Source: Mycolicibacterium austroafricanum (lineage in GTDB: Bacteria; Actinomycetota; Actinomycetes; Mycobacteriales; Mycobacteriaceae). From it: DNA of 64,000 nt. The notes under the pieces were generated by a model, which saw only the letters and a program-made list of their open reading frames with translations, made no database searches and was not told the origin of the DNA. The stretch covers positions 444,683-508,682 of the forward strand of contig NZ_CACSIP010000001.1 in the NCBI RefSeq assembly GCF_902705885.1. Direction: 5' to 3'. The translations under genes and the position numbers were made by a program. Shown here piece after piece: positions 9,480 to 18,105 of the stretch. Each line of letters opens with the position of its first letter. The first letter of the stretch is position 1.

Positions 9480-10349
9480 CTACACGTTACTCCGTAGCTG
9501 TTGGCCGCCATCGGCGTCGAAGAGTTCCTTGGTCCAACGTTCGAGGATTTCTGCGCTATCCCAGTCGTCGGGATGGAACCCGGCGTGGGTGTAGGAACGG
9601 AAGCGCTCAATCGCTGCTCGGCTGAACAGCGGGTTATGACGGAAGGCTCGAAGGCTGCGCAGCAACCGCACCGGGTTGTAGGCGGCACGATCGCCGGCCA
9701 GAGAGCGGGTGGTCTGGATGACCAACTCGGTGAACAATAGGAGACTGGCGATCCGCATTCCCCAGACCCTGGTGCGTTCGCTTCCACCGACCGTCTCGTA
9801 GACATCGAAAGCGACGGCCTTGTGCTCGCATTCCTCCAGTGCGTGCCAAAGCAGAATCGGCCGCACCTCGGTGTAGCCGATCAGTTCTTGAGCTTCGTCG
9901 CTGGTGAGAATGATCTCGGCGAATGTCGCCGTGTAGTGCTCGAGGGCTGCCGTCACAGCCAGGCGCATCTTGGGAGAAAAACGCTTCTCGAGTCGGCCAA
10001 CCAACTTCTTGATATGCCGATCGATCCCCTCGGTGGGATAGCCCATCGCTTGAAGGCGATCGTTGAGCAGCCGATGCTGGTGCCGGTGGGTGGCCTCTTG
10101 AGCGATGAATCCCTTGACCGCCTCCTTCAGGTCAGCGTCGCTGATGTGGTCCCGGTACTCGCGGACTGACCGGATGAAGAAGTCTTCGCCTTCGGGGAAC
10201 GTGGCCGACAAGGTGGACACAAAGTGGCTCATCACCAAGTCGCCATCGACGAAGTGCTGCCGACTGGTCTCAGCAGGCATGTCGAATCGGACACGGCGGG
10301 GCTTCGGGACGACCCGCGTGGTGGGCCGTGTGGACGAATCGTCGCTCAT
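9480..10349 (-). CDS. Predicted metal-dependent hydrolase (PF10118 type)
   Basis: A 289-residue protein of the ferritin-like metal-dependent hydrolase family PF10118. Candidate metal ligands occur as Glu and His pairs in EATHRHQH (about 89-96), LEHYTATFAE (about 137) and LEECEHKAVAFDVY (about 171). The substrate is unknown for this family. It is divergent from a TetR gene across a palindrome at 10381-10402, so that TetR probably controls it. Confidence 0.8.
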   Translation of the reverse strand: MSDDSSTRPTTRVVPKPRRVRFDMPAETSRQHFVDGDLVMSHFVSTLSATFPEGEDFFIRSVREYRDHISDADLKEAVKGFIAQEATHRHQHRLLNDRLQAMGYPTEGIDRHIKKLVGRLEKRFSPKMRLAVTAALEHYTATFAEIILTSDEAQELIGYTEVRPILLWHALEECEHKAVAFDVYETVGGSERTRVWGMRIASLLLFTELVIQTTRSLAGDRAAYNPVRLLRSLRAFRHNPLFSRAAIERFRSYTHAGFHPDDWDSAEILERWTKELFDADGGQQLRSNV

Positions 10350-10380
10350 GTTGTTCTCCTGTTGTCATGGGCACTGATGA

Positions 10381-10402
10381 TCTGACTTTACGCCTAGTCA
10401 GA
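10381..10402. promoter_or_regulatory. Candidate TetR operator
   Basis: A perfect inverted repeat TCTGACT-N8-AGTCAGA lies between the divergent metal hydrolase and TetR genes, about 20 bp ahead of the TetR start. This is where an autoregulating TetR dimer would bind. Confidence 0.55.
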
Positions 10403-10424
10403 ATTAGATGGCAAGCTATGCGTT

Positions 10425-11093
10425 GTGCGATCGGTGCGGGTGTACAGCGGGATGTCCGCCGAGGAGCGTCACCGGAACAGGCGCACGCGTCTCATCGAGG
10501 CCGCGATGGAGTTGATCGGCACGCACGGCGTTGCCGCCGCCACGGTGACTGCCGTATGCGCTGAGTCCGGCGTGACGTCACGCTACTTCTATCAGCATTT
10601 CCCTGACAGAGACGCCCTCTTGCGAGCTGTCTACCAGCAGCTCTACGCAACCTTCCAGGAGGTGATAGTTGACGCGATCCCCGATGCCGGCGCCCCACCC
10701 GAGGTGCTCGCGTACGCGCCGATCCGCGGGCTGGTCAGCATGATCAACAATGATCCTCGACTGGGTCGGATCTTGTTCGTGGAATCTGCAACGGAGCCGC
10801 TGCTTCGGGAGTTACGCAGCGACATGATGACCGGTTTCACCGACCTCGTATTGCGTGAGGCCAGACTTCACCTTGACATCGCCGACTCCGCAGTGGGCGT
10901 TGCCCATTTGGCCTCGACATTGGGTGTGGGTGGGTTATTCGAAGTCTTGCGCCGCTGGCTCGACGGAGAACTCGAGTTCACCACCGATGAACTCGTTCAG
11001 CACTGCGCAGGTTTCCTGGGCAGCCTCGGCAGCTATGTGCTGCTGCAGAACGCAGTCGAGTCGGCCACGACCAAAGCCAAACCTCAGAGTTAG
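10425..11093 (+). CDS. TetR-family regulator
   Basis: A 222-residue TetR protein. The helix-turn-helix GVAAATVTAVCAESGVTSRY is followed by FYQHFPDRDALL at about residues 44-62. The start is GTG 10425, with GTG 10434 and ATG 10452 as in-frame alternatives; all keep the DNA-binding domain. The divergent partner is the PF10118-type hydrolase gene and a perfect palindrome lies between them, which makes local autoregulation likely. Confidence 0.8.
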   Translation: MRSVRVYSGMSAEERHRNRRTRLIEAAMELIGTHGVAAATVTAVCAESGVTSRYFYQHFPDRDALLRAVYQQLYATFQEVIVDAIPDAGAPPEVLAYAPIRGLVSMINNDPRLGRILFVESATEPLLRELRSDMMTGFTDLVLREARLHLDIADSAVGVAHLASTLGVGGLFEVLRRWLDGELEFTTDELVQHCAGFLGSLGSYVLLQNAVESATTKAKPQS

Positions 11094-11184
11094 CTTCTGG
11101 CGCCTCCCGGCCGCGCTTCGCGAATGTCGAGGTGCCTCCGCTTGCTTCATTCCGGACTGAACACATGAACGCCGCTGTACAACA

Positions 11185-11883
11185 TTAGAGGCCAGCGTCG
11201 TCGACCAAATAACGTTCGGCGAGCGTCTCGGCAAGCCGACTCGTGTGCTCCACGATCTCCCCCTGGATGACGTCAAGCAAACCTGCATGCCATGCGGTGA
11301 TCAATTCGACGAAGCCACCAACGGCCACCAGTGTGTCCATCCGAAGGGCGGTTTCATCGGCTTCCGGCCTCAGGTGTGGCTCACTGGCTGCGATCACCAG
11401 GTGTGTCGCCTCCTGCAGTGCGACAGCGCGCCGATCCTGAAGCGGGGAACTGCCCACGTGTTGAGCCAGTAGAATCTTCGCCCTGCCCGGATCCTCTGCA
11501 ATCCGGTCGACCACCGCGGCGATGGTCACGCGGATGGTCTCCATCGGCGGCTGCCCGATGCGTTCTGCGAGCGTCGCAGAAACCTCACCGAGCATCTCGT
11601 TGCGCACGCCGTCCCATGCAGCGACAAGTAACTCGTCGCGGGTCTTGAAGTCTTCGTAGAAGTAACGGTCGTTCAGGCCGGTTTTGGCGCACACTCCTCT
11701 CATCGTGACTGCTGCCCAACCGCTTTCACTCCAGATTTCCGTCGCGGCATCAATGAGGCGCTGACGGCGCTCCGCCCGGCGTTCAGCACCGGTACGCCCG
11801 CCCCATCTCTTCGACCGCGTCCGCACATGTCCATCTTGGCAAGCCACAGTAGGTCGCAACACTTTGGTAGCATCCGCCCCCAA
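11185..11883 (-). CDS. TetR-family regulator
   Basis: A 232-residue TetR protein with the DNA-binding segment AAVTMRGVCAKTGLNDRYFY at about residues 58-77 and an unusually long, Arg-rich leader. The true start may be internal, near VRTRSKRWGGR (about residue 20). It is convergent with the previous TetR gene and divergent from the MmpL transporter gene, with 316 bp between. It is one of two TetR proteins flanking the transporter that could bind the palindrome at 12158-12186. Confidence 0.8.
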   Translation of the reverse strand: MGADATKVLRPTVACQDGHVRTRSKRWGGRTGAERRAERRQRLIDAATEIWSESGWAAVTMRGVCAKTGLNDRYFYEDFKTRDELLVAAWDGVRNEMLGEVSATLAERIGQPPMETIRVTIAAVVDRIAEDPGRAKILLAQHVGSSPLQDRRAVALQEATHLVIAASEPHLRPEADETALRMDTLVAVGGFVELITAWHAGLLDVIQGEIVEHTSRLAETLAERYLVDDAGL

Positions 11884-12199
11884 TGGGGGCGCGTGCCACC
11901 ATAGGACTCCGCGGAGGGCAGCGATTGACGATCAGAACGCTCAAACTTCGAGTTCTCAGAGACGTGGCAGCGGCTGTCGTCATTCCCGCCCCCAGCAGTG
12001 ATCGTGCGGCACTGGCGACGGTGGCGGTAGGAGGCGCCCTGCACGCCGTGCAGGTATTCGCGGCCGACTGGCCCGCCGCAATCCCGTAGGGAGTCGACTC
12101 ATGACGCTCTTGAGCGAGGCCCCCACCGGTCGCCGTCACCACTTGCACTACGTGCGGTAGCGTACCGATACCGGCAGTATCGCTACCAGTGGAGGCCAA
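11884..12199. other. Intergenic region ahead of the MmpL transporter
   Basis: No convincing gene is present; in particular there is no MmpS-like partner ahead of the MmpL. The right end holds the transporter's control region: a palindrome at 12158-12186 and a GGAGG ribosome site at 12191-12195. Confidence 0.5.
12158..12186. promoter_or_regulatory. Candidate operator of the MmpL transporter
   Basis: GTACCGATAC-CGGCA-GTATCGCTAC (12162-12186) is an inverted repeat with 9 of 10 arm positions complementary. A further half-site GTAGCG overlaps its left edge at 12158-12163. It ends 14 bp before the GTG start, so a bound repressor would block transcription or early elongation. Confidence 0.55.
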
Positions 12200-15100
12200 G
12201 TGACCGACGGCAGTGCAGATGCCCCAAGCCAGGCCAAGCGGCCTGGTCGGCGCGCCAACGGATCCACCGACCCGGCCGACACTCGCGAGTACAGCGAACG
12301 GTTGGCGACCCTGGCCCGGTTCACCCTCCGACACAAAGCGCTCGTCATCGGGGTATGGCTAGGCGCCGCGGTGGTTCTCGCGCTGCTGTTCCCACAGCTG
12401 GAAACCGTGGTGCGCCAACAGTCGGTGGACCTCATTCCTCGCGACGCCCCGTCCTTGCAGACGGTTGACCGCATGAGCGCCGCGTTCGGCGAAGAAGGCT
12501 CGAAAACCATGGTGTTCGTCGCCATGGAAGACCCCACTGGCTTGACTCCAACTGCACGGCAGCGCTACGGCGAACTCGTGCGCCGGTTGCAGGCCGAGGG
12601 CGACCACGTCCTGCTGGTGCAGGACCTGCTGGCCGATCCGATTACCGAAGCTCAGGCAGTCAGCGCCGACCGCAAAGCCTGGTATCTGCCCGTCGGTGTC
12701 ACCGGCACCCTCGGAGACCCCACGGCAGCCGAATCCTTGAACGCGGTGCGCGACATCGCCGCGGAGGTGTTCACCGGATCGACCACGACCGTCCAAGTGA
12801 CGGGACCACCGGCGACCTTCAGCGACATGATCGCCTCCGCCGAGCACGACCTGCTGTTGATCTCGATCGCTACCGCCGGCGTGATCGCCCTGATCTTGCT
12901 GATCGTCTACCGGTCAGTGTTCACCGCGCTGTTGCCACTGCTGGTAATCGGGTTGAGCCTGGCGGTTGGGCGCGGCGTGCTATCCGCCCTCGGCGAGATG
13001 GGCATGCCGGTCTCCCAGTTCACCGTCGCATTCATGACGGCGATCCTGCTCGGCGCCGGAACTGATTACACAGTTTTTCTGATCAGCCGGTACCACGAGC
13101 AGCGCCGCGCCCAAGTACCCGCCGATCAGGCGATCATCCACGCCACCGCCAGCATCGGGCGCGTCATCCTGGCGTCCGCCGCCACCGTGGCACTCGCGTT
13201 CTTGGCCATGGTCTTCGCGCGGCTCAGCGTCTTCGCCGCCCTGGGCCCCGCGTGTGCCATCGCCGTGCTGTTCGGATTTCTGGCGACCGTCACCCTGCTG
13301 CCACCCGTGCTGTCGCTAGCCGCCAAACGCGGCATCGGTGAACCCAAATCCGATCGCACCCGCCGCTACTGGAACAGCGTCGCCGTCGCCGTGGTCCGCC
13401 GTCCGGTGCCACTGCTGATCGTCAGCCTGGCCATCCTGCTCGCCCTGTCGGCAGCCGCTGCGACCATCAAAATCAGCTACGACGACCGCAAGGGACAACC
13501 AGACACCACGGCCAGCAACCAGGGCTACCAACTTCTGGACCGCCACTTCCGCAAGGACGTCGTCATCAGCGAGTTCCTCGTCGTAGAGAACCCGACCGAC
13601 ATGCGGACCGGGAGGGGGCTGGCCGATCTCGACGAGATGGCCTCTCGCGTCTCCCAGATCCCCGGCGTCACCAGGGTGTCCGGAGTCACCCGCCCCACCG
13701 GGGAGCGCCTCGACCAAGCAGAACTGGCCTGGCAGAACGGCCAGATCGGCGAGAAAATGGCCGGCGCGGTCGCCGAGGGCAACTCACGCAAGGACGACCT
13801 CGCCAAACTCACCGGCGGCGCCGACCAGCTCGCCGACGGCCTCGCCCAACTCGATGGCACGGTGCGCACCGCCCTCGCGCCACTGGCCGGAATCCTCACC
13901 CAAGCTCAATCCGCGGGAACTCAGGTCAACCAGTTCCGCCCACTGCTGCAACAACTTTCCGCCACCGCCCCCGCCGTCGACCAAGCCATCCAATCCGGCC
14001 CAGGACTGCGACCGCTGGCCAACCAGGCGCAGAACGCGATCACCCAGCTCGATCCACTCGTGGGCGCGCTCAACACCTCACCGTGGTGTGCCGCCACCCC
14101 GCAGTGCGCCCAAATTCGTGACCAGGTGAAGATTTTGGTCAGCCTGCGCGACAGCGGATTCTTCGACCAGATCGCCGACCTCGGGGACCGCTACGATCCC
14201 GCGACCAATGCCACCGTTGGTGGCACCCTCTCCAACGTCCAGAACGCAGTCGCCTCGCTGGACAAGGCATTCGGAGCCCTCGGTGACCCCGCCGACCTAG
14301 CCACCAATCTCCGCCGATTGCAGGAGGGAATCGGACAGCTCGCCTCCGGCGCTCAAGCACTCGCGACCGGTGTCCGCACCCTCGCCGACAGCAACATCGA
14401 AATGCTGTCCGGTATGAGCCAGATCGCCACCCAACTACAGAATTCCTCACGCGCAGCGGCGGACTCCGACTCCTCGAGCGGTTTCTACTTGCCCGCTAAT
14501 GCATTCGAGAACCGGCAATTCACCGATGTTGCCAAGCAATTCCTCTCACCGGACGGCAAGACCGCGCGGTTCATGATCGAAAGCAGCCACGACCCTTACA
14601 GCGTCGAAGCCATGGAGCTCGCCAGCCGCATCACCGACACCGCCAACACCGCACGACCCAACACGTCGCTCGCCGACGCCACCGTATCCGTCGCCGGCTT
14701 CCCCGCCGTCAACTCCGATATCCAACGATTCCTATGGGCCGACTTCGCACAACTGGCCGTCGCCACCATAATCATCGTCGGCGTCATCCTGGTCCTACTG
14801 CTGCGCGCACTCCTGGCACCGCTCTACCTCTTAGGCACCGTCGTGCTCAACTACCTCGCCTCGCTCGGCATCGGCGTTGTGGTATTCCAATGGGGACTGG
14901 GCTACGAAATCGCTTGGCCCGTACCATTACTGGCATTCATCATCCTCGTCGCCGTCGGCGCCGACTACAACATGCTGCTCGTCTCACGGCTCCGCGAAGA
15001 ATCCGGGACCAACATCCGCGTCGGCGTCCTGCGCACCGTGGCAAACACCGGAGCCGTCATCACCTCAGCTGGTCTGATATTCGCCGCCAGCATGTTCGGC

Positions 15101-15286
15101 CTCATGGTCGGCTCAGTCGCAATCATGATCCAAGCCGGCCTCATCATCGGCTTCGGATTGCTGCTCGATACCTTCCTCGTGCGCACCCTCACCGTGCCCG
15201 CCATCGCCACACTTCTACGCGAAGCCAGCTGGTGGCCTTCCAAAGCAACGCGGACCCCAGTAGCTGACACCGCCACGCAGAAATAA
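12200..15286 (+). CDS. MmpL-family RND transporter
   Basis: A 1028-residue mycobacterial membrane protein large. The first helix is at about residues 48-70. A periplasmic domain (PRDAPSLQTVDRMSAAFGEEG) follows, then a five-helix block with the proton-relay segment GAGTDYTVFL (Asp and Tyr at about 288-289). A second periplasmic part contains a long helical, coiled-coil-prone stretch (about 510-770) with a C-x5-C pair, and the second relay VGADYNMLL is at about 919-925. This resembles MmpL4/5-type pumps, which export lipids or siderophores, but no MmpS gene is adjacent. The GTG 12200 start follows GGAGG. Its location next to an integration scar and TetR genes suggests an acquired export function. 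Confidence 0.9.
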   Translation: MTDGSADAPSQAKRPGRRANGSTDPADTREYSERLATLARFTLRHKALVIGVWLGAAVVLALLFPQLETVVRQQSVDLIPRDAPSLQTVDRMSAAFGEEGSKTMVFVAMEDPTGLTPTARQRYGELVRRLQAEGDHVLLVQDLLADPITEAQAVSADRKAWYLPVGVTGTLGDPTAAESLNAVRDIAAEVFTGSTTTVQVTGPPATFSDMIASAEHDLLLISIATAGVIALILLIVYRSVFTALLPLLVIGLSLAVGRGVLSALGEMGMPVSQFTVAFMTAILLGAGTDYTVFLISRYHEQRRAQVPADQAIIHATASIGRVILASAATVALAFLAMVFARLSVFAALGPACAIAVLFGFLATVTLLPPVLSLAAKRGIGEPKSDRTRRYWNSVAVAVVRRPVPLLIVSLAILLALSAAAATIKISYDDRKGQPDTTASNQGYQLLDRHFRKDVVISEFLVVENPTDMRTGRGLADLDEMASRVSQIPGVTRVSGVTRPTGERLDQAELAWQNGQIGEKMAGAVAEGNSRKDDLAKLTGGADQLADGLAQLDGTVRTALAPLAGILTQAQSAGTQVNQFRPLLQQLSATAPAVDQAIQSGPGLRPLANQAQNAITQLDPLVGALNTSPWCAATPQCAQIRDQVKILVSLRDSGFFDQIADLGDRYDPATNATVGGTLSNVQNAVASLDKAFGALGDPADLATNLRRLQEGIGQLASGAQALATGVRTLADSNIEMLSGMSQIATQLQNSSRAAADSDSSSGFYLPANAFENRQFTDVAKQFLSPDGKTARFMIESSHDPYSVEAMELASRITDTANTARPNTSLADATVSVAGFPAVNSDIQRFLWADFAQLAVATIIIVGVILVLLLRALLAPLYLLGTVVLNYLASLGIGVVVFQWGLGYEIAWPVPLLAFIILVAVGADYNMLLVSRLREESGTNIRVGVLRTVANTGAVITSAGLIFAASMFGLMVGSVAIMIQAGLIIGFGLLLDTFLVRTLTVPAIATLLREASWWPSKATRTPVADTATQK

Positions 15287-15476
15287 GGAGCAACGCACTA
15301 CTAGTGGAAGCGAGGAATGCGAGGAACGCGAGGTCCATTCGCAGACGTGATCTTTGGTTGCGGATCCGTCGTGATCTGGTGTTGCAAGCCCGTCGAGTAA
15401 GCGTCCAAACTGACATCCTGATTTCAAGGTTCCCGCTCTCGGTAAATCAAAGGCGGCCTTGACCACCAAGGTGTCT

Positions 15477-15503
15477 CAGTCCGCAGGCAGTCCGCAGTAG
15501 ATT
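15477..15503. repeat. Direct repeat copy 1, integrase-tail sequence
   Basis: CAGTCCGC followed, after a short gap, by AGTCCGCAGTAGATT. The same arrangement recurs at 15701-15728. On the minus strand both encode S-T-A-D after a basic residue. Here Asp is followed by Cys rather than a stop, so this copy is a degenerate integrase 3' end. Confidence 0.6.
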
Positions 15504-15602
15504 TTCGCGACTCCTGCGCGCGCCAACCCACCCAATGCAGCTGAGCTGGGAAAACTTACGCGGGCCAACGTACCCAACGTCATCAAAACCCCAGGTGGCG
15601 TG

Positions 15603-15645
15603 GTTCGGGACGAAGAGGTCGTGGGTTCGAATCCCGCCACCCCGA
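15603..15645 (+). tRNA. Partial tRNA-Pro (CGG) 3' half, attachment-site remnant
   Basis: The sequence runs from the anticodon loop (TTCGGGA, anticodon CGG) through the 3' anticodon strand CGAAG, the variable loop, the T arm GTGGG-TTCGAAT-CCCGC and the acceptor 3' strand CACCCCG plus discriminator A. The 5' half (acceptor 5' strand, D arm) is absent; upstream DNA does not match it. It is therefore not a working tRNA but the 3' core that tyrosine integrases use as attB, left as a repeat at an island edge. Confidence 0.75.
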
Positions 15646-15662
15646 CTCGTGTGATCGCAGAG

Positions 15663-15694
15663 GCCCTGATCCGTAGTTCGGTCAGGGCTTTCTT
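15663..15694 (+). terminator. Rho-independent terminator
   Basis: GCCCTGA and TCAGGGC form a perfect 7-bp stem, with an inner CCG/CGG extension, followed by TTTCTT. It lies 17 bp after the tRNA fragment, as the terminator of a tRNA gene would. Confidence 0.7.
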
Positions 15695-15700
15695 GCTGTC

Positions 15701-15728
15701 CAGTCCGCGAGCTAGTCCGCAGTAGATT
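15701..15728. repeat. Direct repeat copy 2, integrase-tail sequence
   Basis: This shares CAGTCCGC and the 15-bp AGTCCGCAGTAGATT with 15477-15503. It contains the stop codon of the integrase remnant read on the minus strand. Confidence 0.6.
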
Positions 15729-15822
15729 CGCGCGGGCGTTCGAGCGCGCCCCGCCTCGCGTCGTCCAGCGCGGCCGCCACTATCTCCAGATCATCAGGAA
15801 ACAGGTCCGCGTAGGTGTCGAC
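15712..15822 (-). pseudogene. Tyrosine integrase, C-terminal remnant
   Basis: The minus-strand frame ending at 15712 reads VDTYADLFPDDLEIVAAAL, then DDARRGALERPRESTAD and stop. This matches the very C-terminus of actinobacterial phage-type integrases: Tyr in DTYADLF is the nucleophile position, followed by the DDLxxVAxxLD helix. Only about 37 residues remain; upstream codons do not continue the integrase core. It lies directly beside a tRNA 3' fragment, the normal position of an integrase gene and its attachment site. Confidence 0.6.
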
Positions 15823-16007
15823 GAAGGGCACCTGCACGGCCTCGTCGCGAGACTCATGTCGCGAGGCGTTGCTCAGGCCTCGACCACAGATCCTCATGTC
15901 CGGCAAAACGCAGGTACCGCTGTGGAGTAGTTGTCAAGACCTGTGGATTGACGTGGCGAGGCTGCCGCCGATTCCGGTGCGGGCGGCCTTCTCGCGAGCA
16001 AGGTTCG

Positions 16008-16610
16008 CTATGGGGCGGTAGTGGTCAGGCTGTCGAGGATGGCTTGGGCTGAGTGTTGGGCTTGGCGCTGGCGGTCGGGGCCCGTGATGCCTTGTAGGTG
16101 AAACGCCCAGTGGGCCTCGAAGAGGCAGGCCAGTCCGTAGGCGGCTGAACTGATCTCGTCCGGACTTGCGGAGGGGTACTGATCGGCTAATTGTTGTTCG
16201 AGTTCGGGTAGCCACCGCCGTGCCCATAGCGCGTGCAGTCGTTGCCGCACATGAGGATCGCGCGCACCCAGGGCGACCAACTCGCTCCACACCACCAAGT
16301 CCTCTCTGCTGTGATACGCGCCCGGGGCGAACATCGTATGAATGCGGCGCAATAGCTTCTCGTCGTTGTCGACGCGCAGCATCGCGGTGCCGTAGGCGGC
16401 GACAGCCTCGTCGACGAACGCTTGGATCAGGCTGTCGCGGCTGCCGAAATAGTGCAGCACCAACGTGCGCTGCATCCCGGCCGCAGCGGCGACTTGCGAC
16501 AGGGTGGTGTTGGCCAGACCGTCGCGGGCGACCACCGTGGCCGTGGCCCGCAAGATTTCGGCGATCCGTTCCCGGGCCTTGCTCGGCCGCCCGACTTTGT
16601 TTACTGTCAC
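16008..16610 (-). CDS. TetR-family regulator
   Basis: A 200-residue TetR protein. The DNA-binding segment LANTTLSQVAAAAGMQRTLV is followed by LHYFGSRDSLIQAF at about residues 32-66. It starts at GTG 16610, inside a short palindrome (16603-16616), and diverges from the saccharopine-dehydrogenase-like gene only 32 bp away. This arrangement strongly suggests it represses itself and that gene. It could also act on the MmpL transporter on the other side of the integration scar. Confidence 0.8.
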   Translation of the reverse strand: MTVNKVGRPSKARERIAEILRATATVVARDGLANTTLSQVAAAAGMQRTLVLHYFGSRDSLIQAFVDEAVAAYGTAMLRVDNDEKLLRRIHTMFAPGAYHSREDLVVWSELVALGARDPHVRQRLHALWARRWLPELEQQLADQYPSASPDEISSAAYGLACLFEAHWAFHLQGITGPDRQRQAQHSAQAILDSLTTTAP

Positions 16611-16616
16611 GACAGT
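16603..16616. promoter_or_regulatory. Candidate TetR operator over the start codon
   Basis: ACTGTC-AC-GACAGT is a perfect 6-bp inverted repeat that covers the TetR GTG start and the divergent promoter gap. Confidence 0.45.
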
Positions 16617-16642
16617 CAGCTTATCAACGAGGGGCGGATCGG

Positions 16643-17872
16643 ATGAGGATTTTGGCGTTGGGCGGCGCCGGTGAGATGGGCGCTGTCGCTGCCCGTGTCC
16701 TGGCCGACGACGAGAGGGTGACCGGGCTGGTCGTGGCCGACCTTGACCAGCAGCGTGCCGCCGCGGTCGCGGACACTTTGGGTTCGAAGGTGTCAGCGCG
16801 GGGGCTGGATGTCACCGACCATCCCGCCCTGATGGCCGCGATGCGCGATTGCGATCTGGTCGTCAACACCGTGGGCCCGTTCTTCCGGTTCGGGGTGCCG
16901 ACCCTGGCGACGGCCATCGAAACCGGACGCGACTACGTCGATATCTGCGACGATCCGCAGCCCACCCTGGAGATGCTCGCAATGGGCGAGCGCGCCAAGG
17001 CCGCCGGAGTGACAGCATTGATCGGGATGGGCGCCAGCCCTGGCATCGCCAACCTGCTCGCCGTGCTTGCCGGACGTCAACTCGACACTGTCGAGACGAT
17101 GTTGACCGGATGGAATGTTGTTGCGGCACAACCCGGCCCGGGCGCCGACCATCAAACCAGTGCCGCGCTGCTACACGCGATGCGCCAAATCAGCGGTACC
17201 ATCCCGCTCACCCGCGACGGCACAGTGGTGCAGCGACCCGCCTTGGAACAGATCAGGTTCGACTACCCCGGTATCGGGCCGGGGATTGGGCGCAGCTTTG
17301 GGCACCCCGAGGCGGTCACCCTCAACCGAGCGTTTCCCGAGCTGTGTGACAACACCAACATCGTCGTCGGCGACCGAGCCACCCTGGCTGGACTTTCGAC
17401 GCTGCGCCGGGCTATCGACCGCCGCATCGTGTCTGCCCAGCGGGCTGCCCGGCTCGCTGGCTGGACCGAGCGCCTGATCCCAGCCAACCCCGCCAGCATC
17501 ATCAAACCCGGCGGCATGCCACCCCTTTTCGCCATTGCCACCGGCCGCCGCGACAACCAGCCCGCCACAGTTGCCACCGCGCTCGCGCAGATCCCTGGCC
17601 TGTCCATGGCCGCCAACACCGGCATCCCCCTAGCTGTTGCCGCGCCTCTAGTCGCCGCCAGTGCTCGCCCCGGCGTGCACACCCCCGAAATCCTGCTCGA
17701 CCCCACCGCGTTCTTCGCCGACCTATCCCGGCACTGCATCGGCAACCCGCAACCGCACGCGATGACCGCCACCACCCGCTCCTGGGAATCACCACACGCC
17801 GCTGCCGTGGCCCTAAACACCTCGCTTCTCACGGCGTTCCTCGCACCACCCGCCCACACTCTTAGCGGCTGA
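16643..17872 (+). CDS. Saccharopine dehydrogenase-like oxidoreductase
   Basis: A 409-residue protein with an N-terminal Rossmann motif LALGGAGEMGAVAARVLADD, the DVTD segment, and the NTVGPFFRFG and YVDICDD elements of the saccharopine dehydrogenase NADP-binding fold. Relatives include true lysine-pathway enzymes and trans-acting enoyl reductases of polyketide and lipid synthesis. The length and divergence argue against a lysine role. It is divergent from a TetR gene that probably regulates it. The start ATG 16643 follows a GGGGCGGATCGG purine-rich stretch. Confidence 0.8.
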   Translation: MRILALGGAGEMGAVAARVLADDERVTGLVVADLDQQRAAAVADTLGSKVSARGLDVTDHPALMAAMRDCDLVVNTVGPFFRFGVPTLATAIETGRDYVDICDDPQPTLEMLAMGERAKAAGVTALIGMGASPGIANLLAVLAGRQLDTVETMLTGWNVVAAQPGPGADHQTSAALLHAMRQISGTIPLTRDGTVVQRPALEQIRFDYPGIGPGIGRSFGHPEAVTLNRAFPELCDNTNIVVGDRATLAGLSTLRRAIDRRIVSAQRAARLAGWTERLIPANPASIIKPGGMPPLFAIATGRRDNQPATVATALAQIPGLSMAANTGIPLAVAAPLVAASARPGVHTPEILLDPTAFFADLSRHCIGNPQPHAMTATTRSWESPHAAAVALNTSLLTAFLAPPAHTLSG

Positions 17873-18105
17873 CCCGAATGCCCGGGTCTGTCCGGAACCC
17901 TTGTATGAGTGGCGGTTTCGCTAGCCTCGGTTGGCGAGTTGCGCGGCATGAACGCAACGCGCTGGCATTAGCATTCGCCGACCGAATGCCCGACCGCGTG
18001 CCGGCAGTCCTCGTTGCCTCCGGGGGCGGTCAGGCTCTAGGTAATTGGATCGGCGGTCCAAATTGGTGCACAGCCGACCCCTCCGGCTGCATTAATCTGA
18101 CCACC

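Larger units (their letters stand above)
15287..16007. other. Integration scar region without an intact gene
   Basis: This 721-bp stretch holds no complete gene. It contains a duplicated integrase-tail sequence (15477-15503 and 15701-15728), a 3' tRNA-Pro fragment (15603-15645), a terminator (15663-15694) and the C-terminal remnant of a tyrosine integrase (15712-15822, minus strand). The stretch 15829-16007 shows nothing recognisable. Confidence 0.65.

Noticed and set aside
11783..12334. 183-codon minus-strand frame overlapping the MmpL start
   Set aside because: It crosses the regulator gene, the control palindrome and the transporter start, and has no recognisable family.
15603..15645. A functional tRNA gene
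   Set aside because: Only the 3' half is present; the 5' acceptor strand and D arm are missing upstream, so it is listed as an attachment-site remnant.
17878..18105. N-terminal extension of the EspC-like protein
   Set aside because: The frame is open, but the extra 76 residues lack family features and would make the protein nearly twice the normal length.
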